Shown in pieces: positions 35,711 through 47,600 of a stretch of DNA of 64,000 bases. Both the position numbers and the translations under genes were made by a program. Position 1 is the first letter of the stretch; each line of letters opens with the position of its first letter. Source of the DNA: Polytrichum commune (lineage: Eukaryota > Streptophyta > Polytrichopsida > Polytrichales > Polytrichaceae); the NCBI GenBank assembly GCA_950295325.1, contig OX485803.1, forward strand, positions 44,595,554 through 44,659,553, written 5' to 3'. Below the pieces are notes generated by a model. It ran no database searches. It had not been told where the DNA came from and was given only the letters and a program-made list of their open reading frames with translations.

Positions 35711-36271
35711 TGAGTTGAAGAACTCAGTTTATTTTCTTTGTAATGTCAAATTACAAACATAGACCAAGTAGGTCTTGGTCTAAGCTCAACCACCCGACCA
35801 TAGGAGAGAGACAAAAAGATCCTCTCTCCTCCCCCAAGCTTCCTCTTATGCCAAAGGCACTACTTTTACTTTCTATTTTTACATATAGTAAAAGTATTCT
35901 ATTCATTGTTCTATCTCTTAGTTCTATTATGAATCTTCTATCTTTGGTTCTTCTAGAACCTTCTTCCATCTTTTATCTCAATCTCATTCTTCCAATTGGA
36001 ACTGTCTAATTCCAATTGGATTCATCCATCCTTCCTTCTAGTTGGAACTGTCTAATTCCAACTAGATCTATCTATTCATAGAACTGTCTAACTCCAATGA
36101 ATAGCATTTATCTTTCCAATTCTATAGTGGTCTAACTCTAGTGCACCTCATCAAGAGCTGTCGAACTCATGTGCACATGTTTTCAATATGGAATGGTCTA
36201 ATTCCAATGCACTAAATGCGGAGCTGTCTAACCCCAGTGCACATGTTGTCAATCTGGAGTTGTCTAGCTCC
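35711..36271. repeat. Array of consecutive short hairpins with recurrent CTGTCTAA loop
   Basis: Perfect inverted repeats follow one another. TGAGTT/AACTCA at 35711-35726; TTTGTAAT/ATTACAAA at 35737-35757; AGACCAAG/CTTGGTCT at 35761-35781. AGGAGAGAG/CTCTCTCCT at 35802-35830; TACTTTTACT/AGTAAAAGTA at 35861-35896; GGTTCT/AGAACC at 35946-35960. Then eight units share a loop. 35991-36020 and 36037-36066 have 11-bp stems around CTGTCTAA; 36072-36104 has an 8-bp stem around the same octamer. 36122-36141 and 36189-36206 use GGTCTA. 36141-36176 (CTGTCGAA), 36220-36235 (CTGTCTAA) and 36256-36271 (TTGTCTAG) have short stems. Stem sequences differ between units, yet pairing is mostly kept. No protein or known RNA family is recognised. 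Confidence 0.75.
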
Positions 36272-36819
36272 CATCATCCTTTGCTTACACACTGGCACAT
36301 GTGGTTAGAATTTTCAATCATCCATCAATATTTGTAGTTACTTTACAAAATGGCTCATGCATATGAGACCACATGGTTATATGAAATGCTTTGCATGCAA
36401 GGAATTTCATGGTAACTCACCCTGGGGTTTGGGAGCAGGGTGCAAAAGTATGCAAAAATCGTCCATTATGTGACCACGAAAAAAACAATGATCACAAATC
36501 CGTGGTGGCTACATAGAAGGCCCTTCATTTTCCTCCACTTGGTTCGTTTTTTATCATTGGTCATATTAAAATGCTATTGAAAAAGAAAAAAACAAGGATT
36601 ATCACTTGCATGAAATTCTTGTATTTTTTAGTTTTTATGATCGCTCTATTATTGGTTTTGAAAGGTAGTGTCAATTTCTACGACTTTTGAATATTCTTGA
36701 CAAGCATGTGAATGATGAGTATGGATTCTACAACACAAGTAAAGCTACATTGGAATTTGTATGGGTTGTAACGGAGCATTTGAAACGAATCCTATAGTTT
36801 GATTCATCGAATCTTTATC
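36272..36819. other. Intergenic, nothing recognised
   Basis: No gene is supported. CAGGGTGCAAAAG at 36435 could be the left terminus of the hAT relic that follows, but no inverse partner was found downstream. Confidence 0.4.
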
Positions 36820-38310
36820 TTTTTTCTTCATAATTGATCAGTCAACCGACCGAACTATGGAGGAACATTTGACAGTTTATTGTTGTTATTTGAATTTAAA
36901 AAAGAAGGAAGTTGCAATTGTATCCTTTGAGGAACTACTAGTAATTGAGGATTTTATGGGGGTAAATTTGTACTTTGCAAAAAGAATTTATTGGAAAGAT
37001 TATAGTGGAATACTAATGAACTTGTGCCTTTAGCAACAAATGAAGCAACTTCAATAATAGTTATCATCATAGATTGATGACCCGTTTGAGAAATGATGTG
37101 CTCACTTTGATAAACACCATTGCATTGCACATTAAGAAGCTTTGTCTGCAAGTGATGGATTCAAAACAATATCAGAGTTGTTGATTTAGGATCAATTTGC
37201 TAACAAAATTTCTGAATGGGTATATAGGGAGAAGTAGCAACCATTGAAAGCAACTCAAAAAGTTTGATCATTGAATTTAATTTACAACCATTGACTATCT
37301 TCCATTTCCATTCAATTTGCCAGCTTTCTTAAGGTCAAGTATTAGAGCGGCTTTTATATTATATGCCAACAATAGATGCTTTCCAAGTGGAGGATGCCTA
37401 TTGGTACCATCAACCTACAACCTTCTAGTTTCAATTTATACGTCATCTTGTGGTAGATATGTTGGCGGAACTAAATATATTGAATTGAAAATTTCAATAT
37501 GACTTGGTTAATATTTCAACAATTGGATCCACTTTGGATTCATCAATTTTTATTTTGATAAGGTATTTTTTATGTGATCATTGGCCTAACTTTGGAAGGT
37601 CAACCAATAACTTGGGTCCATTTTTGTCTCAAGCTTTGCTGGATGGTGTGTTAAGATGTAGGGCAAATGATGATGTTGAAGGCATATATCAATCTATGCA
37701 TCATGAACAAACTTTTGATTGGGAGGATACACTAGAAGAATGCAAGATATTGGAGAGCTATATATGTACCAACAATTATAGAGAGCTTGAACAAAAGGGT
37801 TCTTGATTTACATGTTTTCAACACATTAAAAGTTTTTAGTCCAATGTATGATCCAAGAGATGAAGAACTTCATATAACTATGTCAAGGCAGTGGTTGGAG
37901 AGATTATAAACTTTGGATTAACAGTAGTTGAAAGTGATGCAAGTAGAGTTGAGTTGCTTGAGATTGTAGAAACTTTGAGGCATAAATGTGAAAACAAATC
38001 ATTGTATGAGGCATGGGAATTTTGTAGGGGCATCAAATGAGTGGTATACCAATTGGCCACATCTCATGAAATTGACAATATATATGTATATATATATATA
38101 TCATTTTCTCAAGTATTGTAATTTGTAAAAGGGGATTTTCAAAACAAAATGCTATCAAGAGCCACGTGCAAGCTTCATTGAAGTTGGACACTTTAGATGC
38201 TTTGATACAAGAATCATTATGCGGGATAAAGGTGGAGAATGTGGATTGGAGGACAATATTTGAATCATGACGCAACATGAAAAATCAGAGAATTCTTAGT
38301 TTGGATTAAT
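36820..38310 (+). pseudogene. hAT transposase relic, many frameshifts and stops
   Basis: Translated fragments in changing frames follow hAT order. IIDQSTDRTMEEHLTVYCCYL (about 36829-36892) is the first catalytic Asp region. CAHFDKHHCIA (about 37097) precedes the second. LLEIVETLRHKCENKSLYEAWEF (about 37955) follows, then KGIFKTKCYQEP-type remnants of the GFSKQNAIKSH dimerisation block (about 38129-38165). The last blocks match the C-terminal protein at 1313-2011, so both come from the same hAT lineage. Stops and frameshifts occur about every 100-200 bp, and a (TA)n stretch near 38083-38101 interrupts it. The locus is non-functional. Confidence 0.75.
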
Positions 38311-39680
38311 TATTGTAAGAAATTCAAACTTTTCTACATTTATATCTGAAAGAACATGATCTGATTTTCAATTTTGGGTGAAAGATTAAGATTTTCTCAA
38401 CCTATCATTTGAAAGGTAGTTTTTGATGTTGTCTGTCACATTGAAAGGCCTAAATTTATTATTATAAAATCATTTAATTTATAATTAGTATTAGTATTAT
38501 TAGTATTATTATCAGTATAACAACCCGTCAAATGGAATGAAGGTGGGCCCATTAAAAAGAACCACTACAAACAACCAGCTAAATTGGCAATGTCACTCAG
38601 GGGATCTTTACTTTGAAGATTGATAGGATACTCATAGAAGCTTCAAAAATTTTAAGTGTGGCTACAGGCACAATTTGATTTTCTAATAATCTTGCACTAA
38701 TTGTGTGTTTTAGATCCTACGCCTGCTTAGATTATTGCATCACATCTTTGAATATTTGCTCGTGACACATATTCCAAGTATTGAGTAGTGTCATTAAGCT
38801 CCTAGTTTTGGGTATGCGTGAACAGTAGTGATTACCCTTCCATAATCAATGTGTACACGTACAACACTATAACAACTCACAATCAAGATCTTGCCAAAAG
38901 CCTTGCTGTGGCCATGTTATGACACAACCCAAACCTGAACTCATGAGAATAGTCAGCAATAGCCAAAAATGACATTGCACCTTGTCTACCTGTACAATGA
39001 AGCTGATTTATTAAGTTTAAGATATCACCATCAACCTTTGAAGGACCAAGCAAGCTTGTGCTTGCCACAGTCAATAGTACATTCAGATTATGGAATGTGA
39101 CCTATTACAACAAGGTTTGGTTTACAAAAGTTGGATTCAGGCCTTCTACATGATTACATCCACTGCAGGAAAGCCATGAATCAGGAGCAATTTTCTTTGA
39201 CATGTCTCAAGTTCTGATCTCTCTCACACACGTGCCTGTAAAATCAAGGAGAGGTTCTCCTGAACACCATCACCACTAAACAAGAGAGAGAGATGACTCC
39301 AATGTAGTTCACTGGTGTTTCATCATCTTCAATTTAGATTACTTCTATATGTAACACCAAAATGGGCATCACAAGAATTAGAGGGACGTCAAAGATTATT
39401 GCATCCTATCAAAGGTGAACACCTTGAATGGGCACAGAAAAGCTGGCTCAGACCTATCTCCCCAAACATTCCCACATGGTTGATTGAAAATATCTGGTTC
39501 ATCCAGATACCCTCACTATGATTGGCTCGACCATAATGGTAAGAAGCACCCAAAATCAAGTGCTAGGAAGATCAACCATCCAAACACTATTTTGGCCCTA
39601 GGCATCCAGGTTAAGGCCTTGGGTTTGAGCCACCCTACTAAACAAGAAAATAGCACCTGCTGGATGGTGATGGAAGTTCT
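38311..39680. other. Region downstream of the PPR gene, nothing else recognised
   Basis: No gene is supported. The part next to 39680 should hold the 3' untranslated region of the minus-strand PPR gene; no clear AATAAA signal was identified. Confidence 0.4.
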
Positions 39681-42600
39681 TCACCAATAGTCATTACAGG
39701 AACATGCCCCATCTTTGAAGTGATGGAACCGGCTCACATCCCTGGTAATAATCTCCCGACCCACAATCTTGGATATGAACTTTGTTGCTGTATGACAATC
39801 ACCACAAACACGAAGGTTCTTGATAACACGAATGGGTGTTCCAGGAGGTGTGCTGATGAGCCCAAATCCTATGGCTAGCCTCTCACTGTGGTAACAAAGA
39901 GCTTGCTCCTTCACCTGCTCATCCACATCATGCATCACAAAGCGTGTGTCTGGCACATACCCTGCTTGCTTCATCTTTGCAACAAGAGACTCCAGCTCTG
40001 CATAAATTTCTGCACTTTGTGAATGTGATCTGTCATCACCAGCAAATTCATGAACCTGCCCATCAACCTCTATCCAGCTTTTCCCTCTCTCCTTTGTCAA
40101 GCCCCTTTCTTCCATCACCTTCCTCACCATGGCTACATTATCCCACTGCCCTGCAGCTGCATACATATTCGATAAGATTATGTATGTTCCTGCATTTTGT
40201 GGTTCTAAATGTAGCCGCTGGCTAGCAGCCCGCTCAGCCAGACTCAGGTTTCCATGCACCATGCACGCAGAGAGCAGTGATCCCCAAAGAATGGCATCTG
40301 GTTCATGAGGCATACTCATGACAAGTTTCTCTGCCTCATCTAAACGTCCTGCACGGCCTAAAACATCCACCATGCAGCCATAATGCTCTACAGTAGGCCT
40401 GAGCTCAACTGATTTCATTCTGCCAAAATAGTGGACTGCTTCATCCACCAATCCTGCATAGCTACATGCAGTGAGCACTGCAATAAAGGTCACACCATTG
40501 GGTTTTACCCCCTGCAAAGACATTTCCTCAAATAGCTTAAGTGCTTCTTTGCCCTTGCCATGCTGAGCATATCCCATGATAATGGTGGACCAAGAAACAA
40601 CATCTCGTTGAAACATAGCATCAAACAAATCCTGGGCGTCATCAAGACATCCACATTTTGCGTACATGTCAACTAGCGCATTTGTTACAAAAATATCCGC
40701 TTGAAAATCATGTTGGATGATATAGCTGTGCACTCGCTTGCCTTGCTCCACAGCAGCAAAGCATGCACAAACATTGAGGATGCTGGTTAAGGCAACCTTG
40801 TCTGGTTTGATGCCTTGTTCTTGCATCTGCAAAAACAAGATAACATATATTAGCTGTAGGAGACATACCTGAACATTGAAGACAACCAAATCTGCTGTGG
40901 CAAGCTCCAGTAAGCTGATCACCTTATTCTTAGATCATATTACATTACTGTAGTACAAAGATTTCCCTGTAAAAGCTACAAAAGCCCCATTCTAGCAGAG
41001 TATGGGTTACTTGATCTAGCCCCAACTTAAACAGAGGTGAGCTTTTCTTTTAACCCATTTCAGTCCCACTACACACAACTTAGACACAACCACAAATCAC
41101 TTGCCCATTAATTTGCCCTCCTCCAACCAACAAATAAGCATGAATAGAAGGAGTAGGAAGGAACTACAACCTGCCAGAAGAGTGCAAAAGCATCTCCAGG
41201 ATGCCCATGATGTGCCAGCGCTGAGAACATTGCAGTCCATGAAATCACATCTCGATGAGCCAATTTGGAGAAAACCTGTGAAGCATATCGTACACTACCA
41301 CACCTGGAATACATGCTGACAAGAGAATTGCCAACACGAATATCTGACTCAAGACCAGCTTTTCTGATGTCAGCATGGATCTGCTTTCCTTGTTCCAGAT
41401 TCTTTGAGCTCACACAAGCATTGAGCACACTGATGTATGTGACTCTATCTGGTTTCACACCTTCATGTTCCATCCTCTTGAAGAATTTAAGAGCTTCATT
41501 CCCTTGTCCAGTCTGGGAGAATTGTGCAATGAGAGTGGTCCATGTGACCACATCCCGCTTGGGCATGTCATCAAACACTTGAAGTGCATCCTCCATGCTC
41601 CCACATCGTGCATACATACTGATGAGTGCATTACCAACACGCACATCTGCCACAACTCCTGCATCAATCGCATGGGCATGCACCTCCTTCCCTAAGTCCA
41701 GCTTTTCATGACTTTGAAAAGCATTGAGAAGACTCATATACATTACTTTGTCAGGCTTCACACCTTCCCGCAACATGGCAAAGAATAAACTTCCAGCCTC
41801 TTCACTATCTCCTTCTTGAGCATAACCTGTGACCATGGCAGTCCAAGCAAAAATATTCCTGGACTGCATTCTGTCAAAAACATGGCGCCCATCAAGAAGG
41901 CTCCCACACTTGAGATACATTCTGATGAGTGCAGTGGCCACATGAACATCAGATTCATAGCCGGCTCCAACTATCATTTCATGGATGTTCCTCCCCTGTT
42001 CCAAATCGGCTGGGCTTCCACACGCCTGGAGGATGTTACTGAAGGTAAATTCATCTGGCTCAAAGCCTTCCCGGAGCATTTGTTTAAAAAAATTCATAGC
42101 TTCTTTTCTATGACCCGATCGTACGTATCCGGAGATCATCGAAGTCCAGGAAACTACATCATGTTCTCGCATATGGTTAAACATTTGGCGCGCTTCCACG
42201 ACACTCCCACACTTCATGTACATGCTTATGATCACATTGGCAAGATGCAAATCCGGCTCAAATCTATTCTCCATCATGTGTGAGTGAACTTTTCTCCCAA
42301 TGGCCAAGGACCCAGTCTTTGCACACCCTTGCAAAAGACTTGAATAGATGTCTGCATTTCCAGAAATGCCTTGCCAGTGGTCCATTGCATCTAAAATGAG
42401 AACCGCCTCATCCAGACATCCTTTGCGACACAGTCGGCTCAAGTCCCCACGGATGCTAAGGGGGATGTCTCCCACTCCAATTTTTCCCTGCTTCTCTCTC
42501 CCATTGCTGTTGGAAAGGCTGGTAATGCCAACGATGTACCCAGGCTCCTTGTTGCGGCCTGCAGTACAAGATCGGCTCACAAATTGAGCCTCCTTCCATT

Positions 42601-42985
42601 GCTGCAACCCTGCGATCCTGCCAACTCCTCAAGCTTGCAACTTAGTACACCACAAGCAAATGGACTTCACAAACATCAATGTATTCACAACTCCCCCCAT
42701 ATACAATAGCTTGCAACTTAGCACACAATAAGCAAATCGAGAACACAGACATCAAAGTACTCACTACTTCCCTCATATACCATCATCGTTTCAAATTCGA
42801 TTCACATTCAGAAATCGTTACATGTTATTAGTTGATGTGTCCGATTTCACAAAAAGAATAGGTCATCACTCCACAACAAAAGCCACACACTTAGGCAAAT
42901 TGAGCAACCAGTAATTCAGGTGTGTCCAAATTACCTTCGGAGGTGAAGCAGGCGGGATGACATTGGAGATGTATATTTCCACCAT
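39681..42985 (-). CDS. PLS-class PPR protein with E1, E2 and DYW domains (organelle RNA editing factor)
   Basis: Proposed exons on the minus strand: 42985-42935, 42601-41171 and 40826-39681, giving about 875 residues. The second intron (40827-41170) is well supported: GT-AG borders rejoin a PPR motif cut after ALFWQ. The first exon (17 codons, MVEIYISNV) is a guess, made because the large exon has no ATG upstream of its PPR repeats. It fits in phase with donor AAG|GTAATT and acceptor TTGCAG. About 16 P, L and S motifs recur (NALISMYARCGS, VSWTSMISGY). E1 and E2 follow, then the DYW domain with the deaminase-like HSE and CGDCH zinc ligands, ending CSCNDYW. Such proteins bind organelle transcripts and edit C to U. 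The target cannot be told, and the transit peptide is not clear. Confidence 0.9.
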
Positions 42986-43089
42986 GGCCAAGTGAGTAAT
43001 AACTTGTGTACAAGCTAAGTTACTGGGAGATCGCCATCCATTGCCTAAATTTTGGTGTTTTTCCCAACGACATCACATGCTTAAACCTT

Positions 43090-43104
43090 AAACCCTAAAC
43101 CCTA
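43090..43104 (-). promoter_or_regulatory. Tandem telo-box upstream of the PPR gene
   Basis: AAACCCTAAACCCTA lies about 105 bp upstream of the proposed PPR start (minus-strand gene). Telo-boxes are promoter elements of many plant housekeeping genes. Whether it acts here is inference; a short interstitial telomere-like repeat is the alternative. Confidence 0.45.
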
Positions 43105-44585
43105 GCTCAAGCTTGGATTGCTTAATGGGAAATCACCGGAACGCCATCGATGCGTGAAATTGTATCACAACAAGAACACAAGGAGTTTTTCTGTCAACAC
43201 AACAAAGGTGTGTCAACACACGAGGGCTATGTCACCAAAACACTACCAATAAACATTATCATACTTAAAACACATTATGGCAATATGTGAACCATAAGGA
43301 ACAATATTATAATCAAAACAAATTAAATGTATAAGTGTCCTCCTAAGATTCTTCTGCTCCCTTGCAATCTTCTATAGTCAGCAAGAACGCTGTAACATGT
43401 ATCATTTGTTCACCGAGAACTGCATCTTTGGGAAAGTGACAAATCCTAAACCACATCACCTCTGGACGAACGACCCCACTACGTACACAACTCCCAGAAA
43501 ACTACCAAACACACACAAAGCATTATGTAAGATTCATTTCCTCAGACTTAGTGCAAGAAAGAAAATTGTAAAGGAAAGGAGGAGGAGCATGCTGATGGGT
43601 CCTAACAGAAAGCTTGTAAATATAGTGAATCAAATGTACAAACAGAAGTTAAAACTCAACGGTTTCAAATCAATCTTTCAAAAGCTCTGCCAAAGTTAGC
43701 GTACACAAAAATAGCAGGGCAATTTCGAGTACTGAGATTAAATCGTGAGGAAGAAAAAGAAGAAAAAAAAAAAAAAATCACATATTTTCCTCGGGGTCAA
43801 ACTCAGGGAGCAAATGAGGAATTTGCCTAACATTCTCCTATTCAAAACAATGTGATTGTTCTACTCCCAAGAGCGGCATTACTTCTGGCAATTATGATGA
43901 TAAACCCTCTGTTATTCAACCCTCAACCCTAATCCAAAGAAAGGCCCACTCACACAGGGCCTCATTCTATACCACTCGGGCCACCTGATAGATGTCGAAG
44001 GGTATTACTATCCGAAGTCTCACCAGGAATGATCTCATCAGCAATCCCTTTCACCATACAAGACAACAGGAGATTCTCCGTCCACCTTAAAGTCTATGGC
44101 CTTTCCTTCCAATCTTGATCTAAGCAACCTCGTAAATTGTCTGCTCACGTTTATGAAAGCACTAACACGGGATGCAGTTGCGCACATTCATTCTTGAATG
44201 AACCCAATTCCAGAAGCAAGAATAACATAAATGAATTGTTGCAGAGGCTTACTTGAATGAGCTGGAGTGAGGGACTTCTCAGAGTCTTGCCCTCTACTTC
44301 GCTTCCCTTGTTTTCAAGACCCCCCCCCCAAAAAAACGCTTCTTCCTAACTTTCCCATATGGGTCTTAAATGGTTACTTCTTCCACTTTCTTCATGATTT
44401 TTGAAGCTTGTATGAATATTTGAATCATTATTAAAAGTGAAGGATTTTGCGTTCATTAAATGGTCACATAGGCACTCCCAAATAAATAGTGTATGTTCAC
44501 AATGATTAACCGAAATTGCGACACTGGGATTTTACATGCCAAGGAATTGTAGATGGTAACAAGTGGCAGACAATGGGAAGGCATG
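43105..44585. other. Intergenic, nothing recognised
   Basis: No supportable gene. A-rich tract at 43760-43777 and C10A7 at 44320-44336. Confidence 0.5.
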
Positions 44586-44699
44586 CCTTTGGAAGGGTTG
44601 GGGCGAACCAACCTGTGCATTGGTTCCTTGGAGGCAAGGGTTTAGGCATCCAACAAGGAACAAGTGTATGGGTTGGTTCACCCAAATCCCTTTGGAAGG
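44586..44699. repeat. Long imperfect hairpin (about 50-bp arms)
   Basis: The arm starting CCTTTGGAAGGG (44586) and the arm ending CCCTTTGGAAGG (44699) are inverse copies with scattered mismatches. They share GAACCAACC and GTTCCTTG blocks. The loop of about 15 bp (CAAGGGTTTAGGCAT) centres near 44640. A single transcript would fold into a long stem. It could be a small foldback element or a hairpin RNA precursor; no target duplication or mature small RNA can be defined from sequence. Confidence 0.6.
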
Positions 44700-47600
44700 T
44701 GACATCAGCCAATGTTGGAACCCTACAGTTTTGTTGGGCGCAGTGCAGCGTCTTTGACATAAGTTGTTTGTGGTCACTCGAACTTTGGTCGTGAATAGAA
44801 ATTTAGTTATCAATGTGTTGGCCTCTGTGATATGATTGTTCATTACTTTGCTTTCTTGTACATAGTGCAGCTTAACTTTGTTAAAACATGAAGTTGTTCT
44901 ATCGTGGTTGTTAGATTTGTTGAGTGAGTGATAAGTATTGTGGAGGGAGATAGTTATTGAGCAAACTACTTGAGGGTTGTTGAAGATGGTGATGAGCAAG
45001 GTGAAAGAGAGAGGAGGAAGTGGTGGCCATGGGGAGACGCCATAGTTAGAAATGTTGAAGTTTTTTATGAGAATTGGGGAGGCTTCAATTTTTTGTCTCA
45101 AAGTATGCACATCACCAAAGTACTTAGTGTTGGTGATGTGTTTGTATGTGGGGTTTTCTTTCCTAAAATATTTATCGAGGGAGTGCGTTGGTGACCTATG
45201 GGTGACTTAGAAAATTATGCTTAGAATGGTGCAACCAAAGATATGGTGCAGATTATTATTTGTACCTATATTATTTTAATTAGATAAATTATGTGACATT
45301 GGATTATAACTAATATAAGGTCTTATATAACATTTTGAATTGATTTCTTAGATATAATATACCATAAGTGTAAATTATCTTCGTGTTGATAATGGAGCTT
45401 TTGTGTGTTATTTGTGCCATTGATTGTGTATTGGCGACATTTTTGAATCTAAGTTATTGAAGTTAAGATTTTTGTGATCGTCAATACAAAAGCAACTACT
45501 ACTTGGAACTCAACGATTCTTGATGCTATTCCTTGATAACTTACACTTAGTTTTGGCACTCAAACAGTTAGAAAGATCTATGTCTTTGAATTTTTGGATG
45601 CAAGTTTTCTAATTTACTTCAATTCATTCTAATAAATGGAAGAGATTAAAAAATTACCCCCCTCAAATTTTGTAAATAATAATGTGGACCCTTAAAACAC
45701 CGTGAATAAGATAATGAGGCAATTGAATTGTCCATTTTATTAGTCTAGGCCATCAAATACCCCTTACAAGAATATCCCTCAATCGCACGTGATATACATT
45801 CAATGCTCTAAAAAAACAAACTCAAGTGCAACATTAGTTGACATAGTCTAAAACTACACACAATGCGTACAAATAAGGGCATAAAATACTAAATGTTGCA
45901 TATAATTATACCTTATATTCCTTCACATGCTTGGCCATATTTGCACCCTAATTTAAGCCAATTTCCTCCAACATGACATGTCATTAGCCCAATAAAGCTA
46001 CTTCGACAAGGGTTGATTTTCCAAGACATGACCACTAGTTAAGCTATCAATAACAAACAATCAAAATCAAAATCAAAATCATTCCTCCAGTCTCCAAAGC
46101 CTACTAGTGGCCTTGCTCAACATGCCACCTAGAAAAAATTTCTATGTCATAGGACTCACTATGTTATGACGAGCACCTAGTAGCCTTGGTACAAATGACT
46201 AGTATGTTCACCATACAATGGAATTCACTAGGCTAAGGGCAAGGACTCAGGTTCTAAGGGAAACCCACCAATATGGATGCAATGACTTGCCTTGCGTTCA
46301 TTTCAAGGATACAATGCGTACTTTTACAGTAAGTTATTAAAGTTGTTTTTTTATTGGAGTTTTGGAGGTAGTGGAGTGCTTAAATCTTTCAATACAAGAC
46401 ATTACGTGTTGATGCCATTCGGGTCAACCTTTATTATCCTTGGTTGTGAGCTTATATGTATATGTAGCGAGAGGCATATACATGTCAATGTACATGTCCA
46501 AAGGTCCTTAGTAGGGCCCTTGAAGATATTGTTTATGTATGTTTGCATCATAGTGCATATGGAGAATGTGTGTGATTTCAACAATAACACTATGAACATG
46601 TTACTTGATCCTTGTGTTTTTGACAATTACAACTTGCGACATCTAAGCAAGAAAGTTGTCCACATCATCACATGGCTTTGTAACATCCTTCTTGATTGTC
46701 GATGCATTCAATAACAACAATGCAAATGATGCTCATCACCCTTTTAGTATCTTGAACATTCATTTAGAATTATTTTATTGGCTACAACATTGTAGTGGAT
46801 AGAAGGGAGCACCGCTATATGATATCAGTGACTTGTTCAAAATTTACTACCATATATATAACTAGCTATTTAAAGACAAACAATCAGTATGATAAATGAT
46901 CTCAACTTATTTTCATATTCTTTACATGAAATTTGTAAAAAAATTCCCTCCAAAATTTGATTTTTTCAAAGGCATTTGAATAAATTATAGTTTATTGCAT
47001 GTAAATTTTCTTGATGATTATTATGGATTTGAAGAAAGATGTAGTTAGTCATCATAAAAAAATAAAGTGCATAGCTACATTATATAGAAATAATCATATA
47101 CTTATATGGTAAGGGGAAAGTCTTCACTTCAATATAAACAAATGTATAGATATAGACAAACATTCTACATTTGCAACAAATTCATCAAAGAAAATCGCAT
47201 CATCATAGTCTAGTGTGTAGATTTTGTATCGAGTTGGTATGTTAGCGTAATTGTGGAGATGATATTATCAATATCACTCAATTTGCGATCATTAAACTCG
47301 TACTTGAATGTAGTACGACATCTACACATAATAAACCAATTCCATTAAAATCATCATAGTAGGGATTGGAGGAGGATTTCTTTCATGTTTGCACGGGATA
47401 ATTGAAAATATCAATAGAAGTTGTCATGAGAACTGAGGGACAACCCCCATTTTGTTCCCACTTTCCTTGTCATTTTTTGAACACGTCCTAGCCACCATGA
47501 TCGTTTATGTCACTGAGCAAACAACACCATTTATTGCAACAACGAGCAATGCACATGTTCGGCCCCTTGACCCACCATGCAAAATCCTTAAAGTGTAAAC

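Noticed and set aside
35711-36271. CRISPR-like array
   Set aside because: Units lack a constant repeat and uniform spacers; the constant part is a loop octamer and the host is a plant.
41265-42283. Plus-strand frames of 105 and 155 codons
   Set aside because: They are antisense shadows of the PPR exon.
46292-46714. 140-codon plus-strand frame
   Set aside because: It has no recognisable motif, domain or splice context and lies in AT-rich intergenic DNA; treated as chance.
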